From the NCBI GenBank assembly GCA_026770575.1, contig MU657181.1:369779-433778 (forward strand): 64,000 nucleotides of DNA, given 5' to 3'. A program made the translations under genes and the position numbers. This document shows, piece by piece, positions 23,013 through 33,276 of the stretch (positions within the stretch are counted from its first letter, which is position 1; the number at the start of each line of letters is the position of its first letter). Source of the stretch: Pelagophyceae sp. CCMP2097. Taxonomy: Eukaryota > Sar > Pelagophyceae. The notes beneath the pieces are model-generated. The model saw nothing but the letters and a program-made list of their open reading frames with translations. It was not told where the DNA came from and did no database searches.

Positions 23013-23132
23013 GGCCGACCAGATTCGAACCTGTGACCAAAAACTTCTTCTATGATGATTCCAATGAGGCTCCTGCTCGACCTCAACTCCCAATTTTAGC
23101 GATCGCATCAACCACCAATCGCTAAATCGGCC
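23013..23132 (-). ncRNA. tRNA-like Pol III element (tRNA pseudogene, intron-bearing tRNA or SINE)
   Basis: On the minus strand a 7-nt acceptor-like stem pairs GGCCGAT at the start with GTCGGCC at the end. A box-like TAGCGATTGGTGG and B box-like GGTTCGAATCT are in the expected order. The length of 120 nt and an imperfect T stem make a normal functional tRNA doubtful. An A-rich tract follows directly downstream (22980-23010 on the plus strand is T-rich), which is typical of a retroposed SINE. Confidence 0.45.
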
Positions 23133-23180
23133 GAGTTGCTGTTTTTTTCTTTCCAAGGTGGAACCTCGGATTTGCTGGGC

Positions 23181-23236
23181 GACAGACAAACAAACAGACA
23201 GACAGACAGACAAACGGACAAACGGACAGACAGACA
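23181..23236. repeat. (CAGA)n-like microsatellite
   Basis: Tandem 4-nt units of CAGA interrupted by CAAA and CGGA variants. It lies between the tRNA-like element and the foldback. Confidence 0.9.
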
Positions 23237-23265
23237 TAATTGCCCCAAGTAATCCTTCAATCAAA

Positions 23266-23326
23266 GGACCCGAAGGGCCCTTGCCGTAAACTGACGTTGA
23301 ATAAACGGCAAGGACCCTTCGGGTCC
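23266..23326. repeat. Foldback inverted repeat (22-nt arms, 17-nt loop)
   Basis: Arm 1 (23266-23287) starts GGACCCGAAGGG and arm 2 (23305-23326) ends CCCTTCGGGTCC. The arms are reverse complements over 22 nt with a single mismatch. The transcript could form a very stable hairpin. The arm start GGACCCGAAGG also occurs once at about 22866, so it may belong to a small repeat family or MITE. Confidence 0.85.
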
Positions 23327-23429
23327 TGAATTACGTGCGTGTTCAAAACTGCAGGGAATAAGGTGCAGTTTTCAGATTTGATCAAATAATTGAGGGCCAA
23401 CTTTCCAAAAGTTGGAGAGCATTTCGAGC

Positions 23430-24509
23430 ATGCGCAAGGAGCGTCTTGCCGCGCCGCGCGCGGGCGGCAAGAGCGCATGGGCGAAGAACAAGGATTTCCG
23501 CAAGTTCGGCGCCATCGGCGGTATGCTCGGACGCCGGCTCGGGCCGAACCGCTTCAAGGTCGGGCGTGCCTGGCCTTTGCCAGCGATGACCATTTTGGAT
23601 CCTCGCGCGCAGGCCGAGTTCGGCAAGAACGCGCGCGCGCGATGCAAGGAATGCCGCGGCGTCATCGAGCCTCAGACCCTGCGCCTCGCCAAGCAGCCGC
23701 CGTCGCTGTGCGTGCGGCGCGCCCGGCGGATCGCGGCCCGCGGCCCGCGACGCGTGCGATCCGCGCAGGCATGGAGGCGCGAGGTGGCAGTACTACCACA
23801 TCAAGTGCATCTTCGCGTCCTTTAAGCGGGTGAGTCCTCGTACCCGCGCGCGCCGCCGCCACGGAGCGGTGGCCCAAAAAATAAAAATGCGACACGACCA
23901 GACACGACCCGCGGGCCGCGGTCCGTCCCGCGAAGCCTACGACGCGCAGGTGTCCTATCAGACGAAGACGATCACGGACATGAACGACATAGAGTTCAAA
24001 AACGGCGACGCGGGGAAGCTGGCGGACCGGGACGCGTCGCTGGTGCGTTTGCGGTCTGCGGTCCACCCGCGGAAAACGTGACGCACGCACCTTGCACCAA
24101 CGCGACGTGCGTGCTCGTAGATCGACGAGCTCATCAAGGAGCACCACCAGGAGCGCACTTTGGCGGCGTCCGGCGCGCGCGCCTACACCGGGAGCGTGTC
24201 GAAGGCGCGGATCTCGGCCAACGCGCGTTTCCGCGGTGGCTCGCGCGCGCTCTCCTCGCCCGCGCGTCTTTTCTTTTCGTGGGACGCGCGCCTATAGGCC
24301 TGGTGCGCGAGGACAAGAAGCGGGACTCGCGGCCGTGCTCGCCCGAGCCGCCGGCGGACGTCGACGAAGAGAAGTTGGAGACGTTCCAGTGGTGGTCCTC
24401 CGCGGTGGAATGGAACACCAAAAAGTTCAAGCGCGAGATGCTCCTCGACGAGGCGCGCCGCGGCCTCGAGGACTTTGCCCACAAGGAGGAGGCCGACGCC
24501 GAGGAGGAA

Positions 24510-24549
<40 letters not shown>

Positions 24550-25476
24550 CGGAGGAGGAGGAGGAGGAGACGGCGGCGCTTTCGACGGTGGCGACGCCTT
24601 TGCCGCCGCCGCCGCCGCCGCCGCTGGCGGCGCCGACGGCGAGGAAGCCGCGGAAGCCGCGGAAGTCGCGGGCGAAGGCTCCGCGGAAGACGCCGGCGCC
24701 GCGGGGGACGCAGGCGCCGCCCACGCAGGCGCCGGGCGCCGAGGCGACGCCGCCCGCGAAAAAGGCGCCGCACCGGGCCATGGCGCACTGGGGCCGGGGC
24801 AAGGCTGCGCAGCGGCCTAAGTCGGGGCCGCCGCCGCCGCCGCCGCTGGCGGCGCCGACGGCGAGGAAGCCGCGGAAGCCGCGGAAGTCGCGGGCGAAGG
24901 CTCCGCGGAAGACGCCGGCGCCGCGGGGGACGCAGGCGCCGCCCACGCAGGCGCCGGGCGCCGAGGCGACGCCGCCCGCGAAAAAGGCGCCGCACCGGGC
25001 CATGGCGCACTGGGGCCGGGGCAAGGCTGCGCAGCGGCCTAAGTCGGGGACGCCACGGGCCAAGGCGCCGCCGCGGCCGCGGCCGCGCGAGCCAGTGCGA
25101 CATTGCCCCGTCAAGGCGAAGAAGAAGGAGGACGACGACGACGACAGCGCCGGCGACGGTGCGTCCGAGTTGCCGCGCGCCTCGCAGCGACGGTGCCACC
25201 TGACGGCGCTGCGCAGGCCTCTCGCCGCCGCCGGCTGCCGGCGCGGCGTTCTTCGCCGTCGTCCACGCCACCGGGCCCGCGGCGGGGAAGCTCGCGCGCG
25301 AGGCGCGCGCGCGGAAGCGCGCGCGGCACGACGCGCCCGCGGGCCGCGACGGCGCGCCCGCGGGCGACGCGCCCATGGGCGTGACGGCGTGGACGCCCAT
25401 TGACGCGCCGACGGCGTGGACCCCGATGCACTGGGAGGATTTTATGCGCGACGAGCCGCACGACGACGCGCTCTAG
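23430..25476 (+). CDS. PARP-type zinc-finger protein with acidic, Pro- and Lys-rich tail
   Basis: Probable nuclear DNA-break-sensing or DNA-binding protein. Exons start at 23430, 23769, 23950, 24121, about 24298-24318 and about 25200; the last ends at 25476. The PARP-type finger begins AEFGKNARARCKEC and ends with YYHIKC after an intron, giving the C-x2-C...H-x2-C ligands, followed by FASFKR. Downstream are an acidic run (about 12 Asp then Glu), poly-Pro and Lys/Pro/Arg-rich repeats. The C-terminus repeats AWTP twice and ends with HWEDFMRDE. No PARP catalytic domain is present. A 225-bp segment is duplicated inside the tail. The splice site near 24290 is ambiguous. Confidence 0.75.
24604..25050 (+). 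repeat. 225-bp tandem duplication inside the zinc-finger gene
   Basis: Two copies, the first from poly-CCG at about 24604 and the second from about 24829, show no difference that I can see. Each encodes a Pro run followed by KPRKPRKSRAKAPRK and ends HWGRGKAAQRPKSG. The period is a multiple of three, so the frame is kept. Confidence 0.9.
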
Positions 25477-26347
25477 GGCACGGACACGGCGACCCGACGC
25501 CCACCAAACCCACGTTGATCCACACTAAAACGGCTTCTCTGGGTGAACCACCGAGCGCCGACGGCAGACCCCGCGTGCCGTCGAGCGCCGCCCTCTCCCT
25601 CGATGCCACCGCAACCGCCGCGCGCGGCTGCGCACGTCGAACGACGGTGTTAGGACGCGACACTGGCAGCCTGAGTCAACGATCGCCAAATAACCGAAGA
25701 CTTTTCGGCGAAAACTTGGGTTCCGCCGGCGCCGGCACGCTTGGCGTCCGGCGTCCCGGCGGCTCCCGGCGTCCGGGCGTCGGATGATTCGACGGAGGAA
25801 GGTCGACTCTCCGCGCGGGGATGCTGCGCAGGAGCCGCGGTCTTCTGGCTGGTCGCGCAAGTCGATGGCCCTCGCGGCGGTGGCCGGGGCGTCGGCGTGG
25901 TGCGCGCTCTGCCGGGGCGGCGGCGATTCGCCGAAGCGGCGGCACTCCTTCGGCCGCGGGCCCGCAAAGCAGCACGCGCACGTTTTCCTCGAACTCCGAT
26001 GCGCTGGGGGGGCGTACCTCCACGATGTCGACGGTGCGCACTCTCGTCAGCGGACTCTCGAATACTGTGGGAGGACGGCCACACGTCCCAGTGACACATC
26101 TCCACATATAGGCGAAGCGCGGTGCACCGTCGGTCCGCAGCGTCCCTTTGACTGAGTGTGATCTGTCGGAGCCGCGCGAACAACGTCGGACCCGCGCACG
26201 CAGGCCGACGCGACGGTACTACGACGCCTCGCGAGCCGGCCGTGATGCCTCCCCCATGCATCGCCGCGCGCAGGTGGCGCTGCATCGACGCGCGTGGGAG
26301 CGGCGCGTCGTCGACGCAGACCTGGGCTGGTGCGTCCACGCCCTCTC
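25477..26347. other. Intergenic stretch without a supported gene
   Basis: Several open frames exist but none shows a domain, coherent splice structure or convincing composition. It should contain the promoter of the gene starting near 26348. Confidence 0.45.
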
Positions 26348-27830
26348 ATGCAAGACGAGACGCATGCGAGGAAGTGTATCAATGCGCTCGTTGCCAGGTT
26401 CCTGCTCGTTTCGACGCTGACGCGGCGGGCCCTCGGATCGTCGCCGGATGGGTCGGTGGTCTCGCTCGCCGCGTTCGACGAGCGCGACCTGCGGCTCCAC
26501 TGGCGCTTCGACCGCCTGGCCGACGACGGCGCGGCGACGTACAAGCGGGCGCTCCACCACCGCGCGTCGCATTCTCGCGTGCGGACCCGCCGCCGCGCAT
26601 CCGAGGCCCGCGGCATCGGCACGCCAAGAGGCTCCCTGACTTTGACGCTTGCAGGCTCGGGTCCACGACCACGGGATGAAGCGCGCCGTTTTGAGTTTGG
26701 GTTCGGACTACGACGTTGGGGCGTTCGTGCCGCTGCCCGTCAGACACGAAGCCTTCGAGGCGTCCGTCCGAGACGCCGCCGCGGCGGCTCGAAGGGCGCA
26801 GGCCGAAGACGCCGCCGCCAAGAAGGTAAGGCCGAGGTACGGTCGCGAGACGTTTACGCGCTTGCGGCTCGGTCGTAGGACCTGCGGCGGCTCTTTTCGC
26901 CGTCGGGCCTGCGCGGCGGTGGGCGCGCCGAGGTGCGCGTCATCTCGATGGCGCTGTATGGGGCGTCGCCCAAGTACAACGTCGGCGCGATACGCAACGC
27001 GGAGCTGGTGGACGCGTACTTCCCAGGCTGGACGCTGCGAGTCTACGCAGACGGCGCCACCGTGCCCCAGCAGACGCTCGTGCGTCCTTTTTCAACGCAT
27101 CTTTCTGCAACGCGCTGCGTCGCACCCTTCAACGGTCGCACCCCTCCAACGCGCAGGACGAGCTGGCGCGGCTCAACGTTGACGTGCGCGTCGTGGGCGC
27201 GGCCGGCGCTTGGGATTTGGGCGCCGGCGGCGGCCTGGCGACGGGTGCCATCGCGGGCATGTTTTGGAGGTTTCTAGTGGCCGACGACGCGGCGGTGGAC
27301 CGCTTCATCGTCCGCGATTCGGACTCTCGCCTCAACGCGCGCGACGCCTACGCCGTATTAGACTGGATCGATTCGGGCCGCGCGACGCACACTTTGAGGG
27401 ACCACCCGAACCACGCGCGCCAGCTCAACGGCGGCATGTGGGGCGCCACGCGACGGTCCGCAGTCCACGGCAAGATGCAAGAACTCGCCGTCGCGACAGC
27501 GTCTTTGCGGCCGCGGCGTCCGTCTCGGCGCGCAATATCGTGCGCTAGGCGGCGTTTTCGAACCACGACGTGTACGGCGCGGACCTGGATTTCTTGCAGC
27601 AGGCCGTATACCCCATAATCCAGGGCGACGTTGTCGCCCACGACGCGTACACCTGCGAGTCCTTCAAAGGCTCGAGGCCCTTCCCGACGCGCAGGCCCGA
27701 AGACTACCAGCACGTTGGGCAGGTTTTTGATGCAGAGGACCGACCAAGAATGGACGACGTCGAGTCGTTCACGCGCGGCCTCCAAACGCCCAAAAGCTGC
27801 CGAAAGAAACCAGAATGGATCTACGGCTGA
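26348..27830 (+). CDS. Putative glycosyltransferase-like protein
   Basis: Five exons (26348-26578, 26655-26825, 26879-27079, 27157-27489, 27549-27830) give about 405 residues. The core has features of nucleotide-sugar transferases: VRVISMALYGASPKYNVG, ELVDAYFPGWTLRVYAD, a FIVRDSDSRLNARD stretch with acidic residues that may bind metal, GGMWGA, and HDVYGADLDFLQQAVYP. This resembles a stramenopile family with a D-x-D-like site; the assignment is by pattern, not search. The N-terminal 130 residues are less clear and the start ATG is uncertain. No strong signal anchor is seen. Confidence 0.68.
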
Positions 27831-27951
27831 AGACTAACACAGGTCGGGGCGCTTACGGATGCACACCGGGCGCGCCGCGCGGGGGAACCGCGGAGGGACA
27901 AATCGGGGTGAAGCGCGCGGGGTGGCGCCGTCGCAGGCGCCCGAGCGGGTG

Positions 27952-28449
27952 TCACGGCTTGCAGAGGAGGTAGCCGAGGATGGACGGGCCGAAGATGCCC
28001 ATGTCGCAGAGGCGCTTCATATACGAAACCTACGTGACGTCTGCCCTCAGCTGCGCGCGTACCAAGGCGACGATCCGGCCCTTCCCCGGCGTCGCCTCTG
28101 ACCGCTCGCGACTCCGATCGCACCGCCGTCCCTGTCCGGGTTGTCGACGAGCATTCCGGACACGGGTCGATGCCTTTTGCTCGGGGTGCATCTTCTCAGT
28201 CGCGCTGTAAATCGCCCGGTAGCGATTCGCCTCCTTTTCGTCGAGCTTCTCAAACGCCCGCGCGCCGCGTGGCGCAGCGAGCGTGAGCGGCACGATCAGC
28301 GGCACGACCAGCGCGGGCAGCGTCCGCGCAAGCGAGCGCCGCGTCGACGGGCCGCCCGAGCCCGGGGCGTGCAGCGCGCCCGAGCCCGGGGCGTGCAGCG
28401 CGCGTGCCGCGTCCGCGCAGAAGAGCGCCGCGAGCCACGTCCAGCGCAT
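27952..28449 (-). CDS. Small leader-bearing protein of unknown function
   Basis: Two exons (28449-28174, 28029-27952) give about 117 residues. It starts with a signal-peptide-like segment (MRWTWLAALFCADAARAL), then an 8-residue motif in two tandem copies (LHAPGSGA, encoded by a 24-bp duplication), then a second hydrophobic segment TLPALVVPLIVPLTLAA ending RGARAFEK. This resembles the bipartite plastid or thylakoid leaders of algae with secondary plastids. The mature part is short: RYRAIYSATEKM and, after the intron, MGIFGPSILGYLL. The intron requires a GC donor (AAG|GCATCG). Function not recognised. Confidence 0.55.
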
Positions 28450-28858
28450 CCTGCCACGCACGGGGCCGTCGAGAATGGCGACGCAGTGCGACTGTTGGTC
28501 ATCAAGGATCCATAGAACAGGGCGACCAACGACGCTCTCGTCGCCTCTTCTTCGATTACGCACTCGTCGCCTCTTTGTGTGAGCAACGTAGTCGTGCAGC
28601 CGCGTGACCCAAGGAGGAACGACGGAGGTGCGCGCTGTGGACGAGCGACCGCCCGGGCCTCACCGATCTTGAAGTTTTTCGCTTTCTTAGAGTCTCGCCG
28701 GAAAAGTCCGAAACTTTTGATTTAACCGGTTATAACCACTGCCGACGGGTCGGCGCCGCTGGTCCCGGGCTGCGCACCGACGACCTTGTCCCAGCGGGCC
28801 AGGACTCGAGCATTGAACAAGTTCCTTACGAGGCTTGCTGCGCTGTAGACTGGGCTCT

Positions 28859-29260
28859 TTAGCATTCTTCAAAGTCGGCGGCGCCGGGGTCGGGGCACGC
28901 CTCGTCGCAGGTCATGCAGTGGTCCTCGACGAGCATCGAGCCGACGACGCCGGCGCAGCCGGGGATATTTGCGAGGATGTAGGCCGGCGCAGCCGGGGAT
29001 ATTTGCGAGGATGTAGGCGTCGCAGGCTTCCGACGCCGGGAGCGGGTAGCCTTCGATGACAGCCTGGACCCAGGCGTCGTGCGAGTCCGTCGTGTCGAGG
29101 TCTGCGCGGCAGTGCGCGTCTCCGTCGACGTCAAAACTGGAGAACTGGCTGGGGAACGCCGCGGCGAGGCTGGCGTGCCTCGACAGCGACAGGCGCGCGA
29201 ACGTGTCCTGGTCGGTCTGTTCCGAAATCGACGAGATGACGCCGGTGCCGTCTCAGAGCA
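28859..29260 (-). pseudogene. Cys-rich reading frame broken by a 34-bp tandem duplication
   Basis: Minus-strand coding-like sequence reads SQFSSFDVDGDAHC, then DAWVQAVIEGYPLPASEAC and AYILANIPGCAG. Downstream the natural continuation is VGSMLVEDHCMTCDEACP before the TAA. Between them a 34-bp unit (about 28950-29015) is present twice, which shifts the frame. Either the gene is broken or the duplication is an assembly error. The product would be small, acidic and Cys-rich. The 5' end is not defined. Confidence 0.5.
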
Positions 29261-29357
29261 AAAAGGCCATCTGCAGCGCGTCGTGCACCGCGACGGCACG
29301 CGCGTCGTGACGGCGAGCAAGGACGGGACGGCGCGGCTCTGGCAAGTCGCACTCTAA
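29253..29357 (+). pseudogene. WD40 repeat fragment
   Basis: Reads HRDGTRVVTASKDGTARLW and then stops. This matches the end of one WD40 blade and is close at DNA level to the blades of the gene at 32326-33276. No upstream blades are found in frame, so it looks like a relic or the tail of a lost copy. It lies antisense to the start of the Cys-rich frame above. Confidence 0.5.
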
Positions 29358-29709
29358 CGGAAGATGCTGCCTCTGGACTCTGAGCCTCGCGGGACGAGGG
29401 TCCGGGTGGGACTCTGAAGCCTCACGGCACGAGGGCCCGCGGGGACTCGCCGCGGGGAAGGCGGTGCTGTCACGTCTCCGTCTCAGCGATCGCAGCGTAG
29501 AGGATGCGCGTATCAACCTCGCGCTCTGCAGCAGCAAGGGAGCACCAGGGCTCGGGAGGTTTCAAGGGAGAGGGCCTCCATCTCTCTTTGTCAGAGAGGA
29601 CTTTACAATTGTATAGTAGGAATTCCTACACTACTTAGTATGGACTTTAGAAGTACACTACTTTAGAAGTAACATAAGAAGAAGTACCTCACACGGCTCT
29701 GCGGCCCGG

Positions 29710-31097
29710 TCACCTCGGCGGTCGCAATCGCGCGCGCTGCTGCCGGAAGAGGGCGTGGAACTCGTTTTGGTCGAAGGCGAGCTCTGCCGCGAGGCGTACG
29801 GGCTTCTTGCTCGGGTTTTCCCGGAAGACTTGCACCCGCGCCGAAAGCGGAAGCGCGTTGGGCACGCAGTCGTAGGAGAGCCACGACGGCACGGCCAGGA
29901 CCACGGGCTTGTCGCAGAGCAGCGCCGCGAGGTGCGAGAAGCCTGGACGGGGGCCGTCCATCGGACCGGCGAGGGAACCTCGGTCTGCGTCGCGGCGGGA
30001 GGAAACGGCGAGGACCCCGCTTTGGGACCTGCGTCTTGGACTCACCGGACTTTGACGTGACGAGGACGTCTGCGTTGCACATGGCCTCGAAGGCGTCGAT
30101 GGCGTCCTTCGGCCCGTCTAAAAGCTCGAGGCGCGCGTGCGGTTTCAGCGCGCGAGAAAAGTTCGTAAACGTGCCGTCGACGTCGGGCACGACGCCGCCC
30201 GCCGCGCCCTCGCAGAGCACGACGACGCGGTAGCGCGACCCGTCCCCTACCCGTCGAGTGTTGATCCATACGTACGACGGCGCGCAAGGCGACCGCACCG
30301 AGCTGCTCGAGCGAGGAGATGAGCGCGTCGATCAGCCGGACAAAGGCGACGTTGGGCACCTGTGAGCACACATTCTCGACGGTGCAAGCTCGACACACGT
30401 CTCAAAGGTGATCTCATTGAGCCCGGCGTCCGACGCCGCTCTGTACGTAGCGCTGTTCGACGTACGCGGCGTTGCGCCGGCCGTACTTGAGTTGGTCGCC
30501 TCGGCGGATGTGCACGACGATGTCCAGAGCCGCATCGGGCTCCGAGCGCCTCGGGACGCGCGCCGGACCCGCCGGGCCCGCGGCGGTCCTCCGGTGCCGC
30601 TGGCCTTGGTAGAGGTTTCGGTAGGCGGCGACGTTGATGACCTTGTCGTAGGGCTTGACCTCGCGGAGTTGGAAGACGACGCACGTCCGGCACGGCGCCC
30701 CGACGACCGGCGCCGAAGCGTCGGCCCGCCACGCCGCGACGCTTTGATCGAGGTCGGCCTCTGTGTTTGCGGTGATGCGTGTGCAGTGCATCGTGGCGTG
30801 CTGACGGAAGGCGTCGCCAAAGAAGTGGCGGCGGACGCGCGTCGCGTTCATCCCATGGCCGCGCGACTGGAACGCCGCGTCCACCGTCAGGCTTAAGCGC
30901 GAGGCCACTTGGACGAGGCGGTTGAACGACATGAACGCATGGCCCAGGCCTTGCTGCTGCGGCGCGCCCGATAGGAAGGCGCAGCCGGCGCCGTCCAGGA
31001 CCTGCGGCGCCCAATGCGCCGCGCGGCACTTCGCCCGCGCCGCAGACGCCAGGAGCAGCGGGAGGAACCACGCGAGGCCGCCCCGCCGCCGCGCCAT
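29710..31097 (-). CDS. Secretory-pathway glycosyltransferase, fucosyltransferase-like
   Basis: Four exons (31097-30447, 30359-30299, 30246-30046, 29942-29710) give about 381 residues. It begins with a signal peptide or anchor (GGLAWFLPLLLASAARA). FLSGAPQQQGLGHAFMSFNR is a GDP-sugar transferase-like beginning. DIVVHIRRGDQL carries the H-x-R-R-G-D motif of GT11/GT23-type and related fucosyltransferases. The C-terminal donor-binding half has NADVLVTSKSGFSHLAALL. It most likely acts in the Golgi on glycoproteins or polysaccharides. The exact GT family needs a profile search. Confidence 0.75.
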
Positions 31098-31620
31098 TGC
31101 GCCGGCGTCAAAGGGCCCGCTCCCAACGTCTCCCAACGTCGTCGACGGCCGACCCAAATCCAAAAGACCTTCGCCGAAATTTGGGCTCTTACTTTAATAT
31201 AAATTTCCAATCAACAAGAACTTGAGAACTTGAAGGCCATGCGCCAGTCCACTGGAACAGGACCGCTACCTTCCTCTTTGCCACCTAGCGCGACGCGAAG
31301 AGGCGGGTGGCACCGAGATCCACCACCCACACGAACACCACGTGAGGCGGCCCAATGGGGCTGAACGGGCAGAGACGGCCAGGGATGGCTCGACTGCCCA
31401 AGTGAGGACCGGCAGCGCAGGTTTAATCGCTAAACAATTCTGCAACGGAGTGGGGCAAGAGGGGTGCACCGGACCACCCCTCGACATAACGTACCTATGA
31501 CTGAGTGCTTTTTTGGGCTCGGCTACGAAAAAATGGGTGTTTTTTTAGACCCCTTTTTTATGGAAAACCCGGAGGTGTGGGTCGAACAAGCCACCTCGAC
31601 GCGACCCATGGAACGGCTAC
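31098..31620. other. Intergenic stretch without a supported gene
   Basis: No frame with a domain or consistent composition. It is less GC-rich around 31170-31260 and 31500-31570, with short T runs. Confidence 0.5.
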
Positions 31621-32137
31621 TCAGAGTGATTTGAGGAGCTTCTTCTCGTCTGGGGCGAGCTTGAGGGCGCTCTCGAGGCCCACCGGCATGGTCGTCGAGT
31701 CGTGGAGGCGGCGCCAGTGCGCCTTCATGTTGTACGACCAGACGGCGGGGCGCTTCTTGTCCTTGCGCTTCTTGGAGGCCACCGCGCCGGGCAGCTTGTG
31801 GTCGTCCATGGCGAGGTCGGGGTGGCAGGCCGGGCAGACGATGGGGCGGTTCGTCGACGGAGACTTCTTCGACGACTTTGCCAGCGCACCGGCAGTGAAC
31901 TTGATGCAGCGGTCGAGCGTCCTCGATCTGCATTGCACATCCGACGGGCACGAACGCGAGGCCCTTGGCCGCGTGCCACGCCGCGTCGACGTCGCACGCG
32001 CTCGGTCGCTCGAGGTCGTCGTCCTCCTCCTCACAGTCCATCTCTGACTCTGAGTCGATGGCGGCCTCCAGACGCGGCCGCATCAGGTCGCTGCGGCTCG
32101 GCGTGCCTTCCACGTCTCGCGCGCGCCTCTGGGCCAT
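31621..32137 (-). pseudogene. Zinc-finger-like protein split by a frameshift
   Basis: The upstream frame begins MAQRRARDVEG and has an acidic stretch SESEMDCEEEDDD followed by WHAAKGLAFVPVG. The downstream frame, offset by one, reads NRPIVCPACHPDLAMDDHKL, then WSYNMKAHWRRLH and ends DEKKLLKSL. The two look like halves of one protein with C-x2-C...H-x(3-5)-H ligands, similar to BED or C2H2 fingers found with transposons. No donor/acceptor pair joining them was found. It may be a decayed transposon-derived gene or contain a sequencing error. Confidence 0.45.
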
Positions 32138-32325
32138 CAGCGCACGGCGTTTGAGGACCACCCCCACTACACCACCCCCTCTTGAGTGCCCCGGACGAGC
32201 GGCCCGCTGAAATGGACGTATCATAGGTCTAATAAAATCCTGCACCCCTCTTGGAGTGGGGCCAAATTCAAGTTGGCGGGCCACTGGCCGTGGAGCTCGC
32301 CAGTGGCGGCCGTCGGAGCGCGCGC

Positions 32326-33276
32326 ATGCCCGTCGCCAAGCGGCGCGCCCGGTCGCGCGCCGGCGGTGCCGCACTCGCACTGTGCGTGTTTGAGCAGCCC
32401 GACCTGCTCACGCCCATTCTGCGGCTGGCGGCCTCGGCGAACGGCCTCTTTGTGACGAAGCGCGTCGCCCGCGGCGCGCGCGCCGTGGCGCCCGTCGTGC
32501 GCAGACTCATCTGACGGGATCGCATCTTCAAGCGTCGAGCTGTCCTCGAGGGGCACACCGGCTTCGTCGAATGCTGCGCGTTCTCACCCGACGGCAAGCG
32601 CATCATGACGGCGAGCTACGACAACACGGCGCGGCTCTGGGACGCCGAGACGGGCGCGCTGCTGGTGACGCTCGAGGGGCACGACGGCCCCGTCTTCAGC
32701 TGCGCGTTCTCGCCCGACGGCGAACGCGTCGTGACGGCGGGCTACGACGAGACGGCGAAGATCTGGGACGCCGAGACGGGCGCCCTCCTGACGACGCTCG
32801 AGGGGCACACCGGCCCCGTCACGGGCTACGCGGTCTCGCCCGACGGCAAGCGCGTCGCGACGACGAGCTACGACAAGACGGCGCGGCTCTGGGACGCCGA
32901 GACGGGCGCGCTGCTGCTGGCGCTCGAGGGGCACACCAGCGAATGCTGCGCGTTCTCGCCCGACGGCAAGCGCATTATGACGATGAGTGACAACAAGGCG
33001 TTGCTCTGGGACGCCGAGACAGGCGAGCTGCTCCTGACGCTCGAAGGGCACACCAGCATGGTCCGGAGCTGCGCGTTCTCGCCCGACGGCAAGCGCATCG
33101 TGACGGCGAGCTACGATAAGACGGCGCGAATCTGGGACGCCGAGACGGGCGTGCTGCTGCTGACGCTCGAGGGGCACACCGGCTCCGTCTACAACTGCGC
33201 GTTCTCGCCCGACGGCAAGCGAGTCGTGACGGCGAGCTGGGACAAGACGGCGCGGCTCTGGAATGTTGTAACTTAA
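32326..33276 (+). CDS. WD40 repeat protein with an in-frame TGA after its N-terminal cap
   Basis: Seven consecutive WD40 blades of the type GHTGSVYNCAFSPDGKR...ARLWDAETGALLLTLE fill 32545-33276, enough for one propeller. The blades are very alike at DNA level. Upstream in the same frame is a cap (MPVAKRRARSRAGGAAL, then ILRLAASANGLFVTKRVARG) that ends at TGA 32512-32514. A 39-nt segment from GTCGTGCGC to TTCAAG would remove that TGA in phase as an intron. Otherwise the cap and propeller are separate or the gene is broken. Propellers like this scaffold protein complexes; the partner is unknown. Confidence 0.65.

Larger units (their letters stand above)
22654..23429. other. AT-rich repeat island without a protein gene
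   Basis: Base composition falls sharply compared with the flanking GC-rich genes, especially 22790-23000. It holds a palindrome at 22789-22802, a tRNA-like element on the minus strand, a (CAGA)n-type tract and a long foldback. No coding frame here has GC-rich third positions. Confidence 0.75.

Noticed and set aside
23181..23236. CRISPR-like array
   Set aside because: Units are 4 nt with no unique spacers; it is a simple microsatellite.
24134..25400. Long minus-strand frames of 326 and 405 codons
   Set aside because: They mirror the acidic, Pro-rich and Lys-rich low-complexity part of the zinc-finger gene; the products are repeats of Arg/Pro or Gly/Ala.
30247..30275. 29-nt intron (GTACGTATGG...GGTAG) in the fucosyltransferase-like gene
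   Set aside because: Too short and in the wrong phase; a donor at 30298 (GTGCGGTC) gives a normal intron and keeps the frame.
32512..32514. Second selenocysteine codon in the WD40 gene
   Set aside because: No SECIS-like hairpin was seen after 33276 and WD40 proteins are not known to carry Sec there.
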